60,643 nucleotides of DNA from an uncultured Bacteroidota bacterium (lineage in GTDB: Bacteria; Bacteroidota; Bacteroidia; Bacteroidales; GWA2-32-17), in the NCBI GenBank assembly GCA_903837285.1, contig CAILUD010000191.1:1-60643 (forward strand), written 5' to 3'. Within the stretch, counting starts at the first letter, position 1; each line of letters starts with the position of its first letter. The translations under genes were made by a program, and so were the position numbers. The notes below the pieces were generated by a model, which worked only from the letters and a program-made list of their open reading frames with translations, did no database searches and was not told where the DNA came from. This document shows, piece after piece, positions 27,177 to 35,699 of this stretch.

Positions 27177-27647
27177 TATCATCAGGTGAGCGATAAAAGG
27201 TTAACCTGCTAAGTAAGGGAAATGCAGAGTAGTTCTGTAAAAAGTTCTATAAAACATTTTCGGGTTCTTTCAAGCAATTGCAAAATTGTAACAAGGCTCG
27301 CTGTAAATGAGTCAGGCTGCCAATAAAGTTAAAGCTTTAAAGGTGGAGATAAAATCAGATGACGCAAGTCAAAAGTTTTAATCTGCAATCGGTTGGTTTA
27401 ATTACCACGTAAAATCGCGAATTTGGGGCAACCTAAACACGGCGCCGAAAGTTCTGGGTAATGCAAAGGTAAAACTGAGCAGGGTAATCACTAACAGCCA
27501 AGGCAAAGGAAAAGGCAGCTTTAAATCGGTTGTCACATTCGATGCTGGATCAGCAAGTTGGACATTGGTAACGATGTGCAAATAAATGGTCTGCTTTAGC
27601 AAGTGAAAGGAAAACTGTATTTCTTTAAGGGAAATAAAAGTTCCTGG

Positions 27648-27678
27648 AGTTAAAAAAGGTCTTGCATCTTTTTTAACT
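27648..27678 (+). terminator. First terminator-like hairpin of the ncRNA
   Basis: AGTTAAAAAAG (27648-27658) pairs perfectly with CTTTTTTAACT (27668-27678). The T run lies within the 3' arm. It may be an RNA domain or an early terminator. Confidence 0.55.
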
Positions 27679-27731
27679 GACTGTAATAACAGTAATCTGA
27701 ATCAATAATGAAGTTTACTTCAGAAATTGAT

Positions 27732-27770
27732 AAACGGGGATTTTCGTAAAGAAAGTTCCCGTTTTGCTTT
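27732..27770 (+). terminator. Intrinsic terminator at the end of the ncRNA
   Basis: AAACGGGGA (27732-27740) pairs with TTCCCGTTT (27756-27764) with one G-T wobble, extended by TTTC/GAAA inside, then TGCTTTAT. A GC-rich stem with T-rich tail. Confidence 0.72.
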
Positions 27771-27860
27771 ATATACCAAATGTCCGCTGCGGATTATCAA
27801 ATAGGTATCATTCATTTTCATTTTTTTTGAAATAATTATGTTTATATATTCAAATTATTA

Positions 27861-27868
27861 TATATTTG
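27861..27868 (+). promoter_or_regulatory. Bacteroidota -7 element for the RRM protein gene
   Basis: TATATTTG matches TAnnTTTG. It lies 110 bases upstream of the ATG, leaving a T-rich leader of about 100 nt with no clear -33 box. Long leaders are usual for genes of RNA-binding cold-response proteins, but no specific motif is seen here. Confidence 0.5.
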
Positions 27869-27978
27869 CCTCACAATTGAGAAATCAGTCAGTTATAGAA
27901 TTTTTTTCACTCTTTTGTTAAAAGTTCTGCAAAGATTTTTTTCAGTTATTTTTTTCTAATTAATTAATTTATTTTTTT

Positions 27979-28266
27979 ATGAACATTTTTGTTGCAAATT
28001 TGAACTACAAAGTTCAAGACGAAGAATTAAAACAACTTTTTGAAGAATTTGGTACTGTTGATTCAGCACGAGTAATTATTGATCGTGAAACAGGTCGCTC
28101 AAAAGGTTTTGGTTTTATTGAAATGCCTAATGATGAGGAAGCTAATATAGCTCTTAAAGAATTAGAAGGTAAAGAAGTTCAAGGTAAGAACATCGCTGTT
28201 AAAAAAGCTTTCGAAAGAAATAACGAGAGACCACAGCGTCAAGATCGCGGTGGTTATAATTCATAA
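27979..28266 (+). CDS. RRM-domain RNA-binding protein
   Basis: A 95-residue single-RRM protein. RNP2 is IFVANL (residues 3-8) and RNP1 is KGFGFIEM (residues 42-49), with the aromatic residues that stack on RNA in place. A short Arg/Gln/Gly-rich tail (RPQRQDRGGYNS) follows. Such proteins resemble cyanobacterial RNA-binding proteins and are common in Bacteroidota, where some act as global post-transcriptional regulators. The gene has its own promoter and terminator and lies directly downstream of the candidate ncRNA, which might be a target (speculation). Confidence 0.93.
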   Translation: MNIFVANLNYKVQDEELKQLFEEFGTVDSARVIIDRETGRSKGFGFIEMPNDEEANIALKELEGKEVQGKNIAVKKAFERNNERPQRQDRGGYNS

Positions 28267-28298
28267 GTAAAAGGGATTATTTCCTTTTTAATAAAAAT

Positions 28299-28328
28299 TA
28301 AGTCCGGTAAACAATGCCGGACTTTTTT
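28299..28328 (+). terminator. Intrinsic terminator after the RRM gene
   Basis: AGTCCGG (28301-28307) pairs with CCGGACT (28317-28323), followed by TTTTTATTTT. It ends the RRM transcript about 35 bases after the stop. Confidence 0.88.
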
Positions 28329-28376
28329 ATTTTTTAAAAAATTTGAACCTTTACATAAAAATAAAACAAAAATATA

Positions 28377-30542
28377 ATGAAAAGAATATTTGGTACTTTA
28401 TTATTGATAGTCTTTTTTAATACTGGGTTTTGTCAGCAGGTATCATTAGAAGATGCATGGGTTACTTATAAGTTTTATTCTTTTGGTCTCGATGATTTAA
28501 CTTCAATGAAAGATGGTGAGAATTATACATTGCTATTACCAAATGATAGTATAGTAAAGTATAGTTATAAAAGTGGTAAAGAAGTAGGGTGTTTGTTTTC
28601 ACTTTCTCAGATCCCTAAAAGTGATACAAAACCATCAAAAATTGAAAGTTATGTTTTTAGCAAAAATGAAACTAAAATTCTTTTTTCATGTGATAAAGAA
28701 CAAATTTACCGTCACTCGTTTAAAGCAAGCTATTTTGTATGGGATATAGCAAATAAAAAATTAACGGCTTTATCTAATAATGGAAAACAACAACTTGCAC
28801 AACTTTCGCCTGATGGTAGTAAAGTGGCTTATGTAAGGGATAATAATATTTTTATTATGGATATTGTTAAAAATATTGAAACTCAAGTTACTAACGATGG
28901 TAAGTTTAATTTTATAATTAATGGAGTTCCTGATTGGGTATATGAAGAAGAGTTTAGTTTTTCGAGTGCTTTTTCGTGGTCTCCTGATGGGAAAAATCTT
29001 GCTTTTATGAAGTTTAATGAGACTGATGTTAAGGAATTTAGTATGCCTATGTATGGGACTTTATATCCAACAGAATATAAATATAAATATCCTAAAGCAG
29101 GTGAAAAAAATTCTATTGTTACATTGCATGTGTATAATGTTGCAGAAGCCAAAACTATTCCGGTTGATATTGGTAAAGAAACAGATCAGTATATTCCAAG
29201 GCTAATTTGGACTAAAATTCCTGGAGTTTTAAGTTTTATAAGAATGAACAGGCTACAAAATAAACTTGAACTTTTTGTAGCAGATGCTAACACGGGAGTT
29301 TCAACAGTTATTTATACTGAAGAAAGTAAAACTTATATTGAAATTACAGATAATTTAGTTTTTACTGATGATGGAAAATATTTTTTCAATTTAAGTGATA
29401 AAAATGGTTATAATCATATTTATATGTATGATATGCATGGAAATCTAGTAAATCAAATTACTGATGGCAATTGGGATGTAGAAGCATTTAAAGGTTATGA
29501 TACAAAACTAAATCTGGTTTATTATACTTCTTCAGAAGCATCGCCAATGCAACGAAATTTATACTCAATAGGAATTGATGGAAAGAATAAAAAACGTATA
29601 ACAACACATGATGGAACAAATGAAGTTAGTTTTAGTTCGGGTTTTAAATATTTCATAAATAATTTTTCAAGTGCAACTAGTCCTAATTTTTATTCTTTAT
29701 ATGACAATAAAGGTAAGTCGATAAGGGTATTAGAGGATAATGCTGGCTTATTAGAAAAAGTAATTGTAAGTAATTTTACTAAAAAAGAATTTTTTAAATT
29801 TAAAACATCTGATGGTGTTGAGTTAAATGGTTGGATGATTAAACCAGCAGATTTTGATCCTAATAAAAAGTATCCTGTTCTTATGTCAGTTTATGGTGGA
29901 CCAGGTTCCCAAGAAGTACTAGATAAATGGGATTATTATCAGGTTTGGCATCAGCATCTGGCATCAAAAGGTTATATTGTTGTTTCTGTTGATAATCGTG
30001 GAACAGGGGCGAGGGGAGCAGAGTTTAAAAAAGTTACATATCGCAATTTAGGAAACATCGAAACTATCGACCAGATTGAAGCAGCAAAGTACCTAGGAAC
30101 TTTAAACTATATTGATGCTTCAAGAATTGGAATCTGGGGATGGAGTTTTGGTGGTTACCTTTCTGCATTATGTTTGGAAAAAGGTGCAGGGGTATTTAAG
30201 ATGGCTGTTTCTGTTGCTCCGGTTACTAACTGGAGATATTACGATTCAATTTATACTGAGCGTTACAATGGTTTACCGCAAGATAATGCAAGTGGTTACG
30301 ATGATAATTCGCCAATTAATTTTACAAAAAAAATTAAAGGTAAATTTTTATTGTGCCATGGAACTGCTGACGATAACGTGCATTTTCAAAACAGTATGGA
30401 GCTAGTGTCTAAACTTGTTGAAGGTAACAAACAATTTGAGTCGCAGTTTTATCCTGATAGTAATCATGGAATATATAAGGGTCGTAACACGCGCTACCAT
30501 TTATTTTCACGAATGACTACATTTATTACCGAAAATTTATAA
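28377..30542 (+). CDS. Dipeptidyl peptidase IV (S9 family)
   Basis: A 721-residue exported serine peptidase that removes X-Pro or X-Ala dipeptides from peptide N-termini. The signal peptide is MKRIFGTLLLIVFFNTGFC. The N-terminal part is a DPP4-type beta-propeller containing the double-glutamate substrate anchor in WVYEEEFSFSS. The C-terminal alpha/beta hydrolase has Ser590 in GWSFGG, Asp665 in HGTADDN and His697 in SNHGI. The Asp-His spacing of 32 equals that of human DPP4 (708/740). Bacteroidota members are periplasmic and feed on peptides. Monocistronic. The next promoter, for a tRNA, begins right after its stop. Confidence 0.94.
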   Translation: MKRIFGTLLLIVFFNTGFCQQVSLEDAWVTYKFYSFGLDDLTSMKDGENYTLLLPNDSIVKYSYKSGKEVGCLFSLSQIPKSDTKPSKIESYVFSKNETKILFSCDKEQIYRHSFKASYFVWDIANKKLTALSNNGKQQLAQLSPDGSKVAYVRDNNIFIMDIVKNIETQVTNDGKFNFIINGVPDWVYEEEFSFSSAFSWSPDGKNLAFMKFNETDVKEFSMPMYGTLYPTEYKYKYPKAGEKNSIVTLHVYNVAEAKTIPVDIGKETDQYIPRLIWTKIPGVLSFIRMNRLQNKLELFVADANTGVSTVIYTEESKTYIEITDNLVFTDDGKYFFNLSDKNGYNHIYMYDMHGNLVNQITDGNWDVEAFKGYDTKLNLVYYTSSEASPMQRNLYSIGIDGKNKKRITTHDGTNEVSFSSGFKYFINNFSSATSPNFYSLYDNKGKSIRVLEDNAGLLEKVIVSNFTKKEFFKFKTSDGVELNGWMIKPADFDPNKKYPVLMSVYGGPGSQEVLDKWDYYQVWHQHLASKGYIVVSVDNRGTGARGAEFKKVTYRNLGNIETIDQIEAAKYLGTLNYIDASRIGIWGWSFGGYLSALCLEKGAGVFKMAVSVAPVTNWRYYDSIYTERYNGLPQDNASGYDDNSPINFTKKIKGKFLLCHGTADDNVHFQNSMELVSKLVEGNKQFESQFYPDSNHGIYKGRNTRYHLFSRMTTFITENL

Positions 30543-30549
30543 ATATTTT

Positions 30550-30557
30550 TACCTTTG
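30550..30557 (+). promoter_or_regulatory. -7 element in front of the tRNA-Leu(GAG) region
   Basis: TACCTTTG matches TAnnTTTG and ends 11 bases before the truncated tRNA copy at 30569, the same spacing seen for the tRNA-Gly promoter. No second promoter is obvious before the intact tRNA at 30730. Confidence 0.6.
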
Positions 30558-30568
30558 CAAAGTTCATC

Positions 30569-30607
30569 GCCCAGGTGGTGGAATTGGTAGACATACCAGC
30601 TTGAGGG
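30569..30607 (+). pseudogene. Duplicated 5' half of tRNA-Leu(GAG)
   Basis: 39 bases match the first 39 bases of the intact tRNA at 30730 at 38 positions. They cover the acceptor 5' strand, D arm, anticodon 5' strand and anticodon loop up to TTGAGGG. After that the sequence diverges and no 3' half follows, so it cannot fold into a tRNA. It sits immediately behind the promoter. The intervening 122 bases hold an 11-bp palindrome (30667-30677 with 30694-30704). Confidence 0.85.
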
Positions 30608-30666
30608 ATTTCTAGGATAGTGAAATGAATTGTTCTTTATATGATTTAATTATAAATAGTTGCGAT

Positions 30667-30704
30667 ATGTTTTACCTGTTCTTGAAAACATGTAGGTAAA
30701 ACAT
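30667..30704. repeat. 11-bp inverted repeat inside the tRNA-Leu duplication
   Basis: ATGTTTTACCT (30667-30677) and AGGTAAAACAT (30694-30704) are perfect complements; GTT and AAAC inside extend the stem. It forms the only clear structure in the spacer between the half-tRNA and the intact tRNA. Confidence 0.65.
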
Positions 30705-30729
30705 AGTCGAAACATTTATTTATTTTTTT

Positions 30730-30813
30730 GCCCAGGTGGTGGAATTGGTAGACATATCAGCTTGAGGGGCTGGCGCCTGTATGGGTGTGCAAGTTCGAGT
30801 CTTGTCCTGGGCA
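30730..30813 (+). tRNA. tRNA-Leu(GAG)
   Basis: An 84-nt class II tRNA. Acceptor GCCCAGG / CCTGGGC with discriminator A. The anticodon arm TCAGC-TTGAGGG-GCTGG gives GAG. A long variable arm (GCGCCTGTATGGGTGTGC region) and T loop TTCGAGT are present. CCA is not encoded. A strong terminator follows. Confidence 0.95.
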
Positions 30814-30820
30814 CTTTTTA

Positions 30821-30849
30821 AAGGCCATTCAGAAATGAATGGCTTTTTT
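30821..30849 (+). terminator. Terminator after tRNA-Leu(GAG)
   Basis: GCCATTCA pairs with TGAATGGC around a GAAA loop, followed by TTTTTT. The A run before the stem could also make it work for the convergent ilvA transcript. Confidence 0.88.
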
Positions 30850-30896
30850 CTGTTAATTTGAATAGTACGAAACGATTTTTTTATATTCATATTAGT

Positions 30897-32138
30897 TTAA
30901 ATTATATACTGAAATAAATCCGATTTACAATTTAAATATTCGTACACAATTTTATGTTTATCCATTCTATTTATTAAAGGATTATAATCCTCCGATTTTT
31001 GTAATTCTATTCCAATTAAAGCCGGCCCATTTTCTCTAGAATTCTTTTTTGTGTATTGAAATGTAGAGATATCATCATTTGGACCTAGAACATTATTCAG
31101 AAATTCACGTAATGCACCTGCACGTTGAGGAAAACGAACAATAAAATAATGTTTTAAGCCTTCAAATAATTGTGCACGTTCTTTTATTTCTTCCATTCGT
31201 GAGATATCATTATTGCCTCCACTAACAATACACATAACATTTTTATTTTTTATTTTATCTTTATATAAGTCCAAAGCACAAATTGAAAGCACACCTGCTG
31301 GTTCGGCAACTATTGCTTCTTCATTATAAAGTTTTAGTATTTTCGAACAAACATGGCCTTCTGGAATAACCAAAATATCATCTAAGCCATCTTTGCAAAT
31401 ATTAAAAGTTAAATTCCCAACCCTTCTAACAGCTGCACCATCAACAAATCTTTCGATTTTATCTAATGTTACTACTTCATTCATTTCAATTGATTTTTTC
31501 ATTGAAGCTGCACCTTCTGGCTCAACACCAATAATTTTTGTATTTGGACTAATTTGTTTTAAATAAGTGATTAATCCAGAGGCCAGACCGCCGCCACCAA
31601 TTGGCACAAATAAATAATCAATGGTAAAATTAACATCTTGCATAATTTCTATCCCAACAGTTCCCTGCCCTGAAATAATTCTTTCGTCATCAAAAGGATG
31701 AATAAAAAATATATCTTGCTTTACACTTGTTTCTAATGCTGCTTCATATGCATCGTCAAAACAGTCACCATGGAAAATTATTTCTATTGAATCTTTTCCA
31801 AACATTTCAACTTGTTTTACTTTTTGTGACGGAGTGATAACTGGCATATATATTTTGCCTTTTATACCAAGTTTTCTACATGCGTATGCTACACCCTGAG
31901 CATGATTTCCAGCACTTGCACAAATTACTCCATTTTTTGTTTCTTCATTGCTTAAACTTGAAATAAGATTATAAGCACCACGCAATTTATAAGAACGTAT
32001 TATTTGTAAATCTTCTCTTTTCAACCAAATATTTGCACTATGTTCTAATGAAAGATTAGAACTCTTTTCTAAAGGAGTTTTTGTGACAATTCCTTTAAGT
32101 TTTTCGTTTGCTTTTAAAATACTATTTACAGATAACAT
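30897..32138 (-). CDS. ilvA: Threonine ammonia-lyase (threonine dehydratase), short-ACT form
   Basis: A 413-residue PLP enzyme that deaminates threonine to 2-oxobutyrate, the first step of isoleucine synthesis. The PLP lysine is K51 in IRSYKLRGAYN. The asparagine loop is SAGNHAQGVAYA, and the phosphate loop is GGGGLASG. The C-terminal region from about 330 holds one ACT-like regulatory domain (YFIVRFPQRAGALREFL), shorter than the two-ACT E. coli enzyme. It is the last gene of the ilv cluster but is separated from ilvC by 221 bases that hold a palindromic repeat and no promoter that I recognise. Confidence 0.95.
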   Translation of the reverse strand: MLSVNSILKANEKLKGIVTKTPLEKSSNLSLEHSANIWLKREDLQIIRSYKLRGAYNLISSLSNEETKNGVICASAGNHAQGVAYACRKLGIKGKIYMPVITPSQKVKQVEMFGKDSIEIIFHGDCFDDAYEAALETSVKQDIFFIHPFDDERIISGQGTVGIEIMQDVNFTIDYLFVPIGGGGLASGLITYLKQISPNTKIIGVEPEGAASMKKSIEMNEVVTLDKIERFVDGAAVRRVGNLTFNICKDGLDDILVIPEGHVCSKILKLYNEEAIVAEPAGVLSICALDLYKDKIKNKNVMCIVSGGNNDISRMEEIKERAQLFEGLKHYFIVRFPQRAGALREFLNNVLGPNDDISTFQYTKKNSRENGPALIGIELQKSEDYNPLINRMDKHKIVYEYLNCKSDLFQYII

Positions 32139-32224
32139 TTCTTATAAATTTGATAACTGATTTAATGAAAAAGAAAAAAATAGATTAACCTTCGATGAGA
32201 ATAGTGCTCCATTATACCAAACAT

Positions 32225-32308
32225 AATTATAAATTAGTCCAACCTATTGTCCCTCTTTTTTGAAGAGGGTAGGGAGATGAATAAAAAAATCGGACTATTT
32301 TATAATTT
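32225..32308. repeat. Palindromic dispersed repeat, copy 2 (inverted relative to copy 1)
   Basis: The outer arms contain AAATTAGTCC and GGACTATTT, imperfect complements. The interior has CCCTCTTTTTTGAAGAGGG. Read on the minus strand it aligns with 26827-26903: a TAGTCC/TAGCCC arm, CATCTCCCTACCCTCTTC, GAGGGACAATAGG and the closing arm. It lies between ilvC and ilvA. A short GC palindrome TCCGCTGCGGCGGA follows at 32332-32345. Confidence 0.85.
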
Positions 32309-32359
32309 AAATTGGTGTTAATCTTCATTTTTCCGCTGCGGCGGACAGAATGATATAAA

Positions 32360-33403
32360 TTATACTTTTGCACGTAGTTTTCTTACCATTTTACCCGCTT
32401 GCCACATTTCAGAATTATTAATTTCTTCGAGTTCTTTGCTTAAATTTTCTCTGTAATCTGATTTCGCATTGCTTTCTATAACAATCTGAGCTTCATTACC
32501 ACTTGCAACACTATCGTATAATTCATTAAATAAAGGTGTAACTGAATCTCTGAATCTATTTTTCCAATCCAGAGCTCCACGCTGTGCTGTAGTTGAAGTG
32601 TTTGCGTACATCCAATCCATTCCATTTTCTGCAACCAACGGCATCAGACTTTGTGTTAATTCTTCTACTGTTTCGTTAAATGCTTCAGAGGGAGAGTGCC
32701 CATTTTTTCTAAGAACATTATACTGAGCTTCCATTATTCCAGCTAAAGCACCCATTAATACTCCTCTTTCGCCTGTTAAATCGCTAAACACCTCTTTTTT
32801 GAAATCGGTTTCGAAAAGATAACCGGAACCTACTCCAATTCCTAAAGCAATTGCTTTATCTTTTGCTTTTCCTGTATAATCAAGATAGACTGCATAACTT
32901 GAATTTATTCCTTTTCCTTCAAGAAATAATCTTCGTACACTTGTGCCCGAACCTTTAGGTGCAACAAGTATAACATCAATATTGTGAGGTGGTATAATTT
33001 TAGTTCTTGAAGCATAAGTTACTCCAAAACCATGTGAAAAATATAATGTTTTTCCTTCTGTTAAATTCTCTTCAATTGTTTTCCAGCTTGATATTTGTCC
33101 GGCATCAGAAAGTAAGTACATTATAACAGTTGCTCTTTTAGCTGCTTCTTCAATTGAAAATAATGTTTCATTTTCTTTCCATCCATCTTTTTTCGCTTTT
33201 TCCCAGCTTTGGGAATTTTCTCTTTGTCCGACAATAACATTAAATCCATTATCTCTTAAATTTAATGCTTGTGCTGGTCCCTGAACTCCATATCCAATAA
33301 CAGCAATGGTTTCTTTCTTCATTACTTCCAAAGCTTTTTTTATTGGAAACTCTTCACGTGTAACAACGTTCTCTTCAACGCCGCCAAAATTCATTTTTGC
33401 CAT
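32360..33403 (-). CDS. ilvC: Ketol-acid reductoisomerase
   Basis: A 347-residue class I enzyme that isomerises and reduces acetolactate or acetohydroxybutyrate with NADPH and magnesium. The nucleotide-binding motif is GYGVQG at residues 37-42, followed by INVGQRE-like NVIVGQREN. The metal-binding region SDLTGERGVLMGALAGIMEAQ and the C-terminal knotted domain with Glu-rich FNETVEELTQ are intact. Four bases separate it from ilvN upstream. Confidence 0.97.
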   Translation of the reverse strand: MAKMNFGGVEENVVTREEFPIKKALEVMKKETIAVIGYGVQGPAQALNLRDNGFNVIVGQRENSQSWEKAKKDGWKENETLFSIEEAAKRATVIMYLLSDAGQISSWKTIEENLTEGKTLYFSHGFGVTYASRTKIIPPHNIDVILVAPKGSGTSVRRLFLEGKGINSSYAVYLDYTGKAKDKAIALGIGVGSGYLFETDFKKEVFSDLTGERGVLMGALAGIMEAQYNVLRKNGHSPSEAFNETVEELTQSLMPLVAENGMDWMYANTSTTAQRGALDWKNRFRDSVTPLFNELYDSVASGNEAQIVIESNAKSDYRENLSKELEEINNSEMWQAGKMVRKLRAKV

Positions 33404-33407
33404 GATT

Positions 33408-33959
33408 TTATATATTTATTTGTTTATTAAATCGATAATTATTTTCAAGATCCTTCAAATATTCTGATAGTTTTTTTATTGGTTTTGTAATTGCAACTCT
33501 TCCTGAACGAACAAATTCGAGCAAACCATATGGTTCAAGCTTGTCATATAATTCTTGAGTTTCATTCATATGACCAGTCTTTTCAATTACAATATATTCT
33601 TTTTCAAAAGTCAGTATTCTCGCATGATGTTCACGAACAATTTTTTCTACTTCTTTACCTTTCATTAATGCATCAGTAGAAACTTTATATAATGCAATCT
33701 CCTGATGAATTATTTCATCTTCTTCATGTAAAAATGCTTTTAAAATATCAACTTGTTTCTCAAGCTGATTCACAACTTTAACAGCAAGTTCATATGAAGT
33801 TTTCAACACAACAGTATAACGGTGTATACCTCTTATTTCTGATTCAGATGCAGTAATACTTTCAATATTTAGATTACGTTTTGTAAATATTGTTGTAACT
33901 CTGTGCAGTAAGCCAGGAACATTTTCAGTAAAGATTGATATTGTAAATAATCTATTCAT
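33408..33959 (-). CDS. ilvN: Acetolactate synthase small (regulatory) subunit
   Basis: 183 residues. The N-terminal ACT domain (about 3-75, FTISIFTENVPGLLHRVTTI, with NLNIESITASES) binds valine in homologues and gives feedback control. The C-terminal domain activates the large subunit. It lies 11 bases after ilvB and 4 before ilvC, so it is in the same operon. Confidence 0.95.
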   Translation of the reverse strand: MNRLFTISIFTENVPGLLHRVTTIFTKRNLNIESITASESEIRGIHRYTVVLKTSYELAVKVVNQLEKQVDILKAFLHEEDEIIHQEIALYKVSTDALMKGKEVEKIVREHHARILTFEKEYIVIEKTGHMNETQELYDKLEPYGLLEFVRSGRVAITKPIKKLSEYLKDLENNYRFNKQINI

Positions 33960-33970
33960 TTCAAGAATTT

Positions 33971-35698
33971 TTATTCAAATAAAACATTAGACACCGATGA
34001 ACCTGATGGTACCATTGGAAAAACATTAGCTTCCTGTTCAACTACAACTTCCAATAGGTAAGTAGTTTTTGAATCGAGCATCTCTTCAATTGCTGCTTCA
34101 AGACTATCACGTTCTGAAACTTTTTTAGCTTTAATATTATAAGCATTTGCTATGGTTGTAAAATCTGGGTTAACCATTTCGGTAAATGAATATCTGCCTT
34201 TAAAGAATAATTCCTGCCATTGTCTCACCATACCTAGAAAACTATTATTCAAAATCACAATTTTAACAGGAAGTTTTGTTTGATAACAAATTCCAAGTTC
34301 CTGCATTGTCATTTGAAAACCACCATCACCTATAAAAGCAATAACCTCTCGTTCCGGAGCTCCTAGTTTTGCTCCGAATGAAGCTGGTAAACCAAAACCC
34401 ATTGTCCCCAGGCCCCCGGAAGTTACGAGGCTATTGTTTTTATTAAACTTGTAATATCTTGCAGCTAACATCTGGTGCTGACCAACATCAGTAACTACAA
34501 TTGCTTCACCTTTTGTTTTTTCGGATATCATGTGTATTACTTCACACATATTAATGTTACCAATTTTAGGTGAATATTGTTTTTTTATCACTTTTTCAAA
34601 TTCTATTTCATAATCTCTATAGAATTCTAATAGCCATTCATTATAACTATTTGATTTTATTTCTTTGTTAAGTAATTGCAATGTTTCTTTTGCGTCAGAA
34701 ATTAATGCTATATCTGCGATTACGTTTTTATTCACTTCTGATGCATCTATTTCTATATGTATAATTTTAGCCTGTTTTGCATATTGCTTTAAATCACCTG
34801 TAACACGATCGTCGAAACGCATACCTATAGCAATAATCAAATCAGCTTCATTTGTTTTGATATTTGGTGCATAATTCCCATGCATACCTAGCATGCCTAC
34901 ATACAATTTATGATTTTGAGGAAATGATGAAAGTCCCAATAATGTTGAAGCAACTGGAATACCTGATTTTTCAGCAAAATGTAATAATTCTTTGTAAGAA
35001 TCAGAAAGAATTACTCCGTGACCAGCCAGTATCAGCGGTTTTTTTGCGTTATTTATTAATTCAGCTGCGGCTTTTATTGCAATTAAATCAGGTTTAGGAT
35101 ATGGAAAATAGCTTCGTAATTTTGTACATTTGTTATAACTAAATTCTGAACTTCCTAATTGAGCATCCTTTGTTATATTTACCAAAACTGGTCCTGGTCT
35201 TCCTGTATTTGCAATGTAAAAAGCTTTTGCAAGTACCTCAGCTATTTCTTCTGTTTTTGTTATTTGGTAATTCCACTTTGTTACAGGCATAGAAATACTT
35301 GTAATATCTTGTTCCTGGAAAGCATCACTTCCTAATAATTTTGAATCAACCTGTCCGGTAATACAAACTATTGGAGTTGAATCTAATTGTGCATCTGCTA
35401 ACCCTGTTATTAAATTAGTTGCTCCTGGTCCTGATGTAACAATACACACACCAGTCTTGCCAGAAGTCCTTGCGTAACCCTGTGCAGCATGAACTGCGCC
35501 TTGTTCGTGACGAGTCATTATGTGATTAATTTTTTCTTTATAATCAAATAATGCATCATAAACAGGCATAATTGCACCACCTACATAACCAAATAACAAA
35601 TCAACACCTTCTTCAACAAGTGATTTCATTACGGCTTCTGCGCCAGTAATTATTTTTTTTGAAACTTCCGTCTCTTTATCCATAAATATTGTTTCCAT
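33971..35698 (-). CDS. ilvB: Acetolactate synthase large (catalytic) subunit
   Basis: A 575-residue thiamine-diphosphate enzyme that condenses pyruvate with pyruvate or 2-oxobutyrate. The catalytic Glu is E65 in [16 protein letters not shown]. The ThDP motif is [14 protein letters not shown] followed by [13 protein letters not shown]. The FAD/central domain lies between. The start has two nearby Met residues (1 and 6). The ATG at 35698 lies one base from the ilvD stop, so coupled translation is likely. Confidence 0.97.
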   Translation of the reverse strand: METIFMDKETEVSKKIITGAEAVMKSLVEEGVDLLFGYVGGAIMPVYDALFDYKEKINHIMTRHEQGAVHAAQGYARTSGKTGVCIVTSGPGATNLITGLADAQLDSTPIVCITGQVDSKLLGSDAFQEQDITSISMPVTKWNYQITKTEEIAEVLAKAFYIANTGRPGPVLVNITKDAQLGSSEFSYNKCTKLRSYFPYPKPDLIAIKAAAELINNAKKPLILAGHGVILSDSYKELLHFAEKSGIPVASTLLGLSSFPQNHKLYVGMLGMHGNYAPNIKTNEADLIIAIGMRFDDRVTGDLKQYAKQAKIIHIEIDASEVNKNVIADIALISDAKETLQLLNKEIKSNSYNEWLLEFYRDYEIEFEKVIKKQYSPKIGNINMCEVIHMISEKTKGEAIVVTDVGQHQMLAARYYKFNKNNSLVTSGGLGTMGFGLPASFGAKLGAPEREVIAFIGDGGFQMTMQELGICYQTKLPVKIVILNNSFLGMVRQWQELFFKGRYSFTEMVNPDFTTIANAYNIKAKKVSERDSLEAAIEEMLDSKTTYLLEVVVEQEANVFPMVPSGSSVSNVLFE

Positions 35699-35699
35699 A

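Larger units (their letters stand above)
27182..27770 (+). ncRNA. Candidate large structured non-coding RNA (about 590 nt)
   Basis: The interval starts just after a consensus promoter and ends in two terminator-like hairpins. It is visibly richer in G+C than the flanks and dense in short hairpins, several capped by GNRA tetraloops: CAATT-GCAA-AATTG (27275-27288), an AGATAAAA...TTTTAATCT stem closed by GAC-GCAA-GTC (27347-27384), and ACATTG-GTAA-CGATGT (27562-27577). A longer three-part stem is at 27608-27645 (AGGAA, ACT, TATTTC with their complements). The 5' end has CAGGT...ACCTG (27183-27208). The longest ATG frame is 24 codons (27307-27381). It lacks RNase P, tmRNA and SRP signature sequences that I would recognise. 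It could be an orphan regulatory or scaffold RNA. Function unknown. Confidence 0.62.

Noticed and set aside
27307-27381. 24-codon plus-strand frame (MSQAANKVKALKVEIK...) and a later ATG-less frame of about 60 codons to 27584
   Set aside because: Short, without a clear ribosome site, and interrupted by stops between them; decayed coding sequence remains possible, but the dense GNRA hairpins argue for RNA.
27402-27602. 66-codon minus-strand frame within the candidate ncRNA
   Set aside because: No family resemblance, no promoter on that strand, and it overlaps strong hairpins and a sense-strand promoter unit.
30569-30813. tRNA-Leu with a group I intron in the anticodon loop
   Set aside because: The insert is only about 160 bases, lacks intron core motifs, and a complete tRNA follows rather than a bare 3' half.
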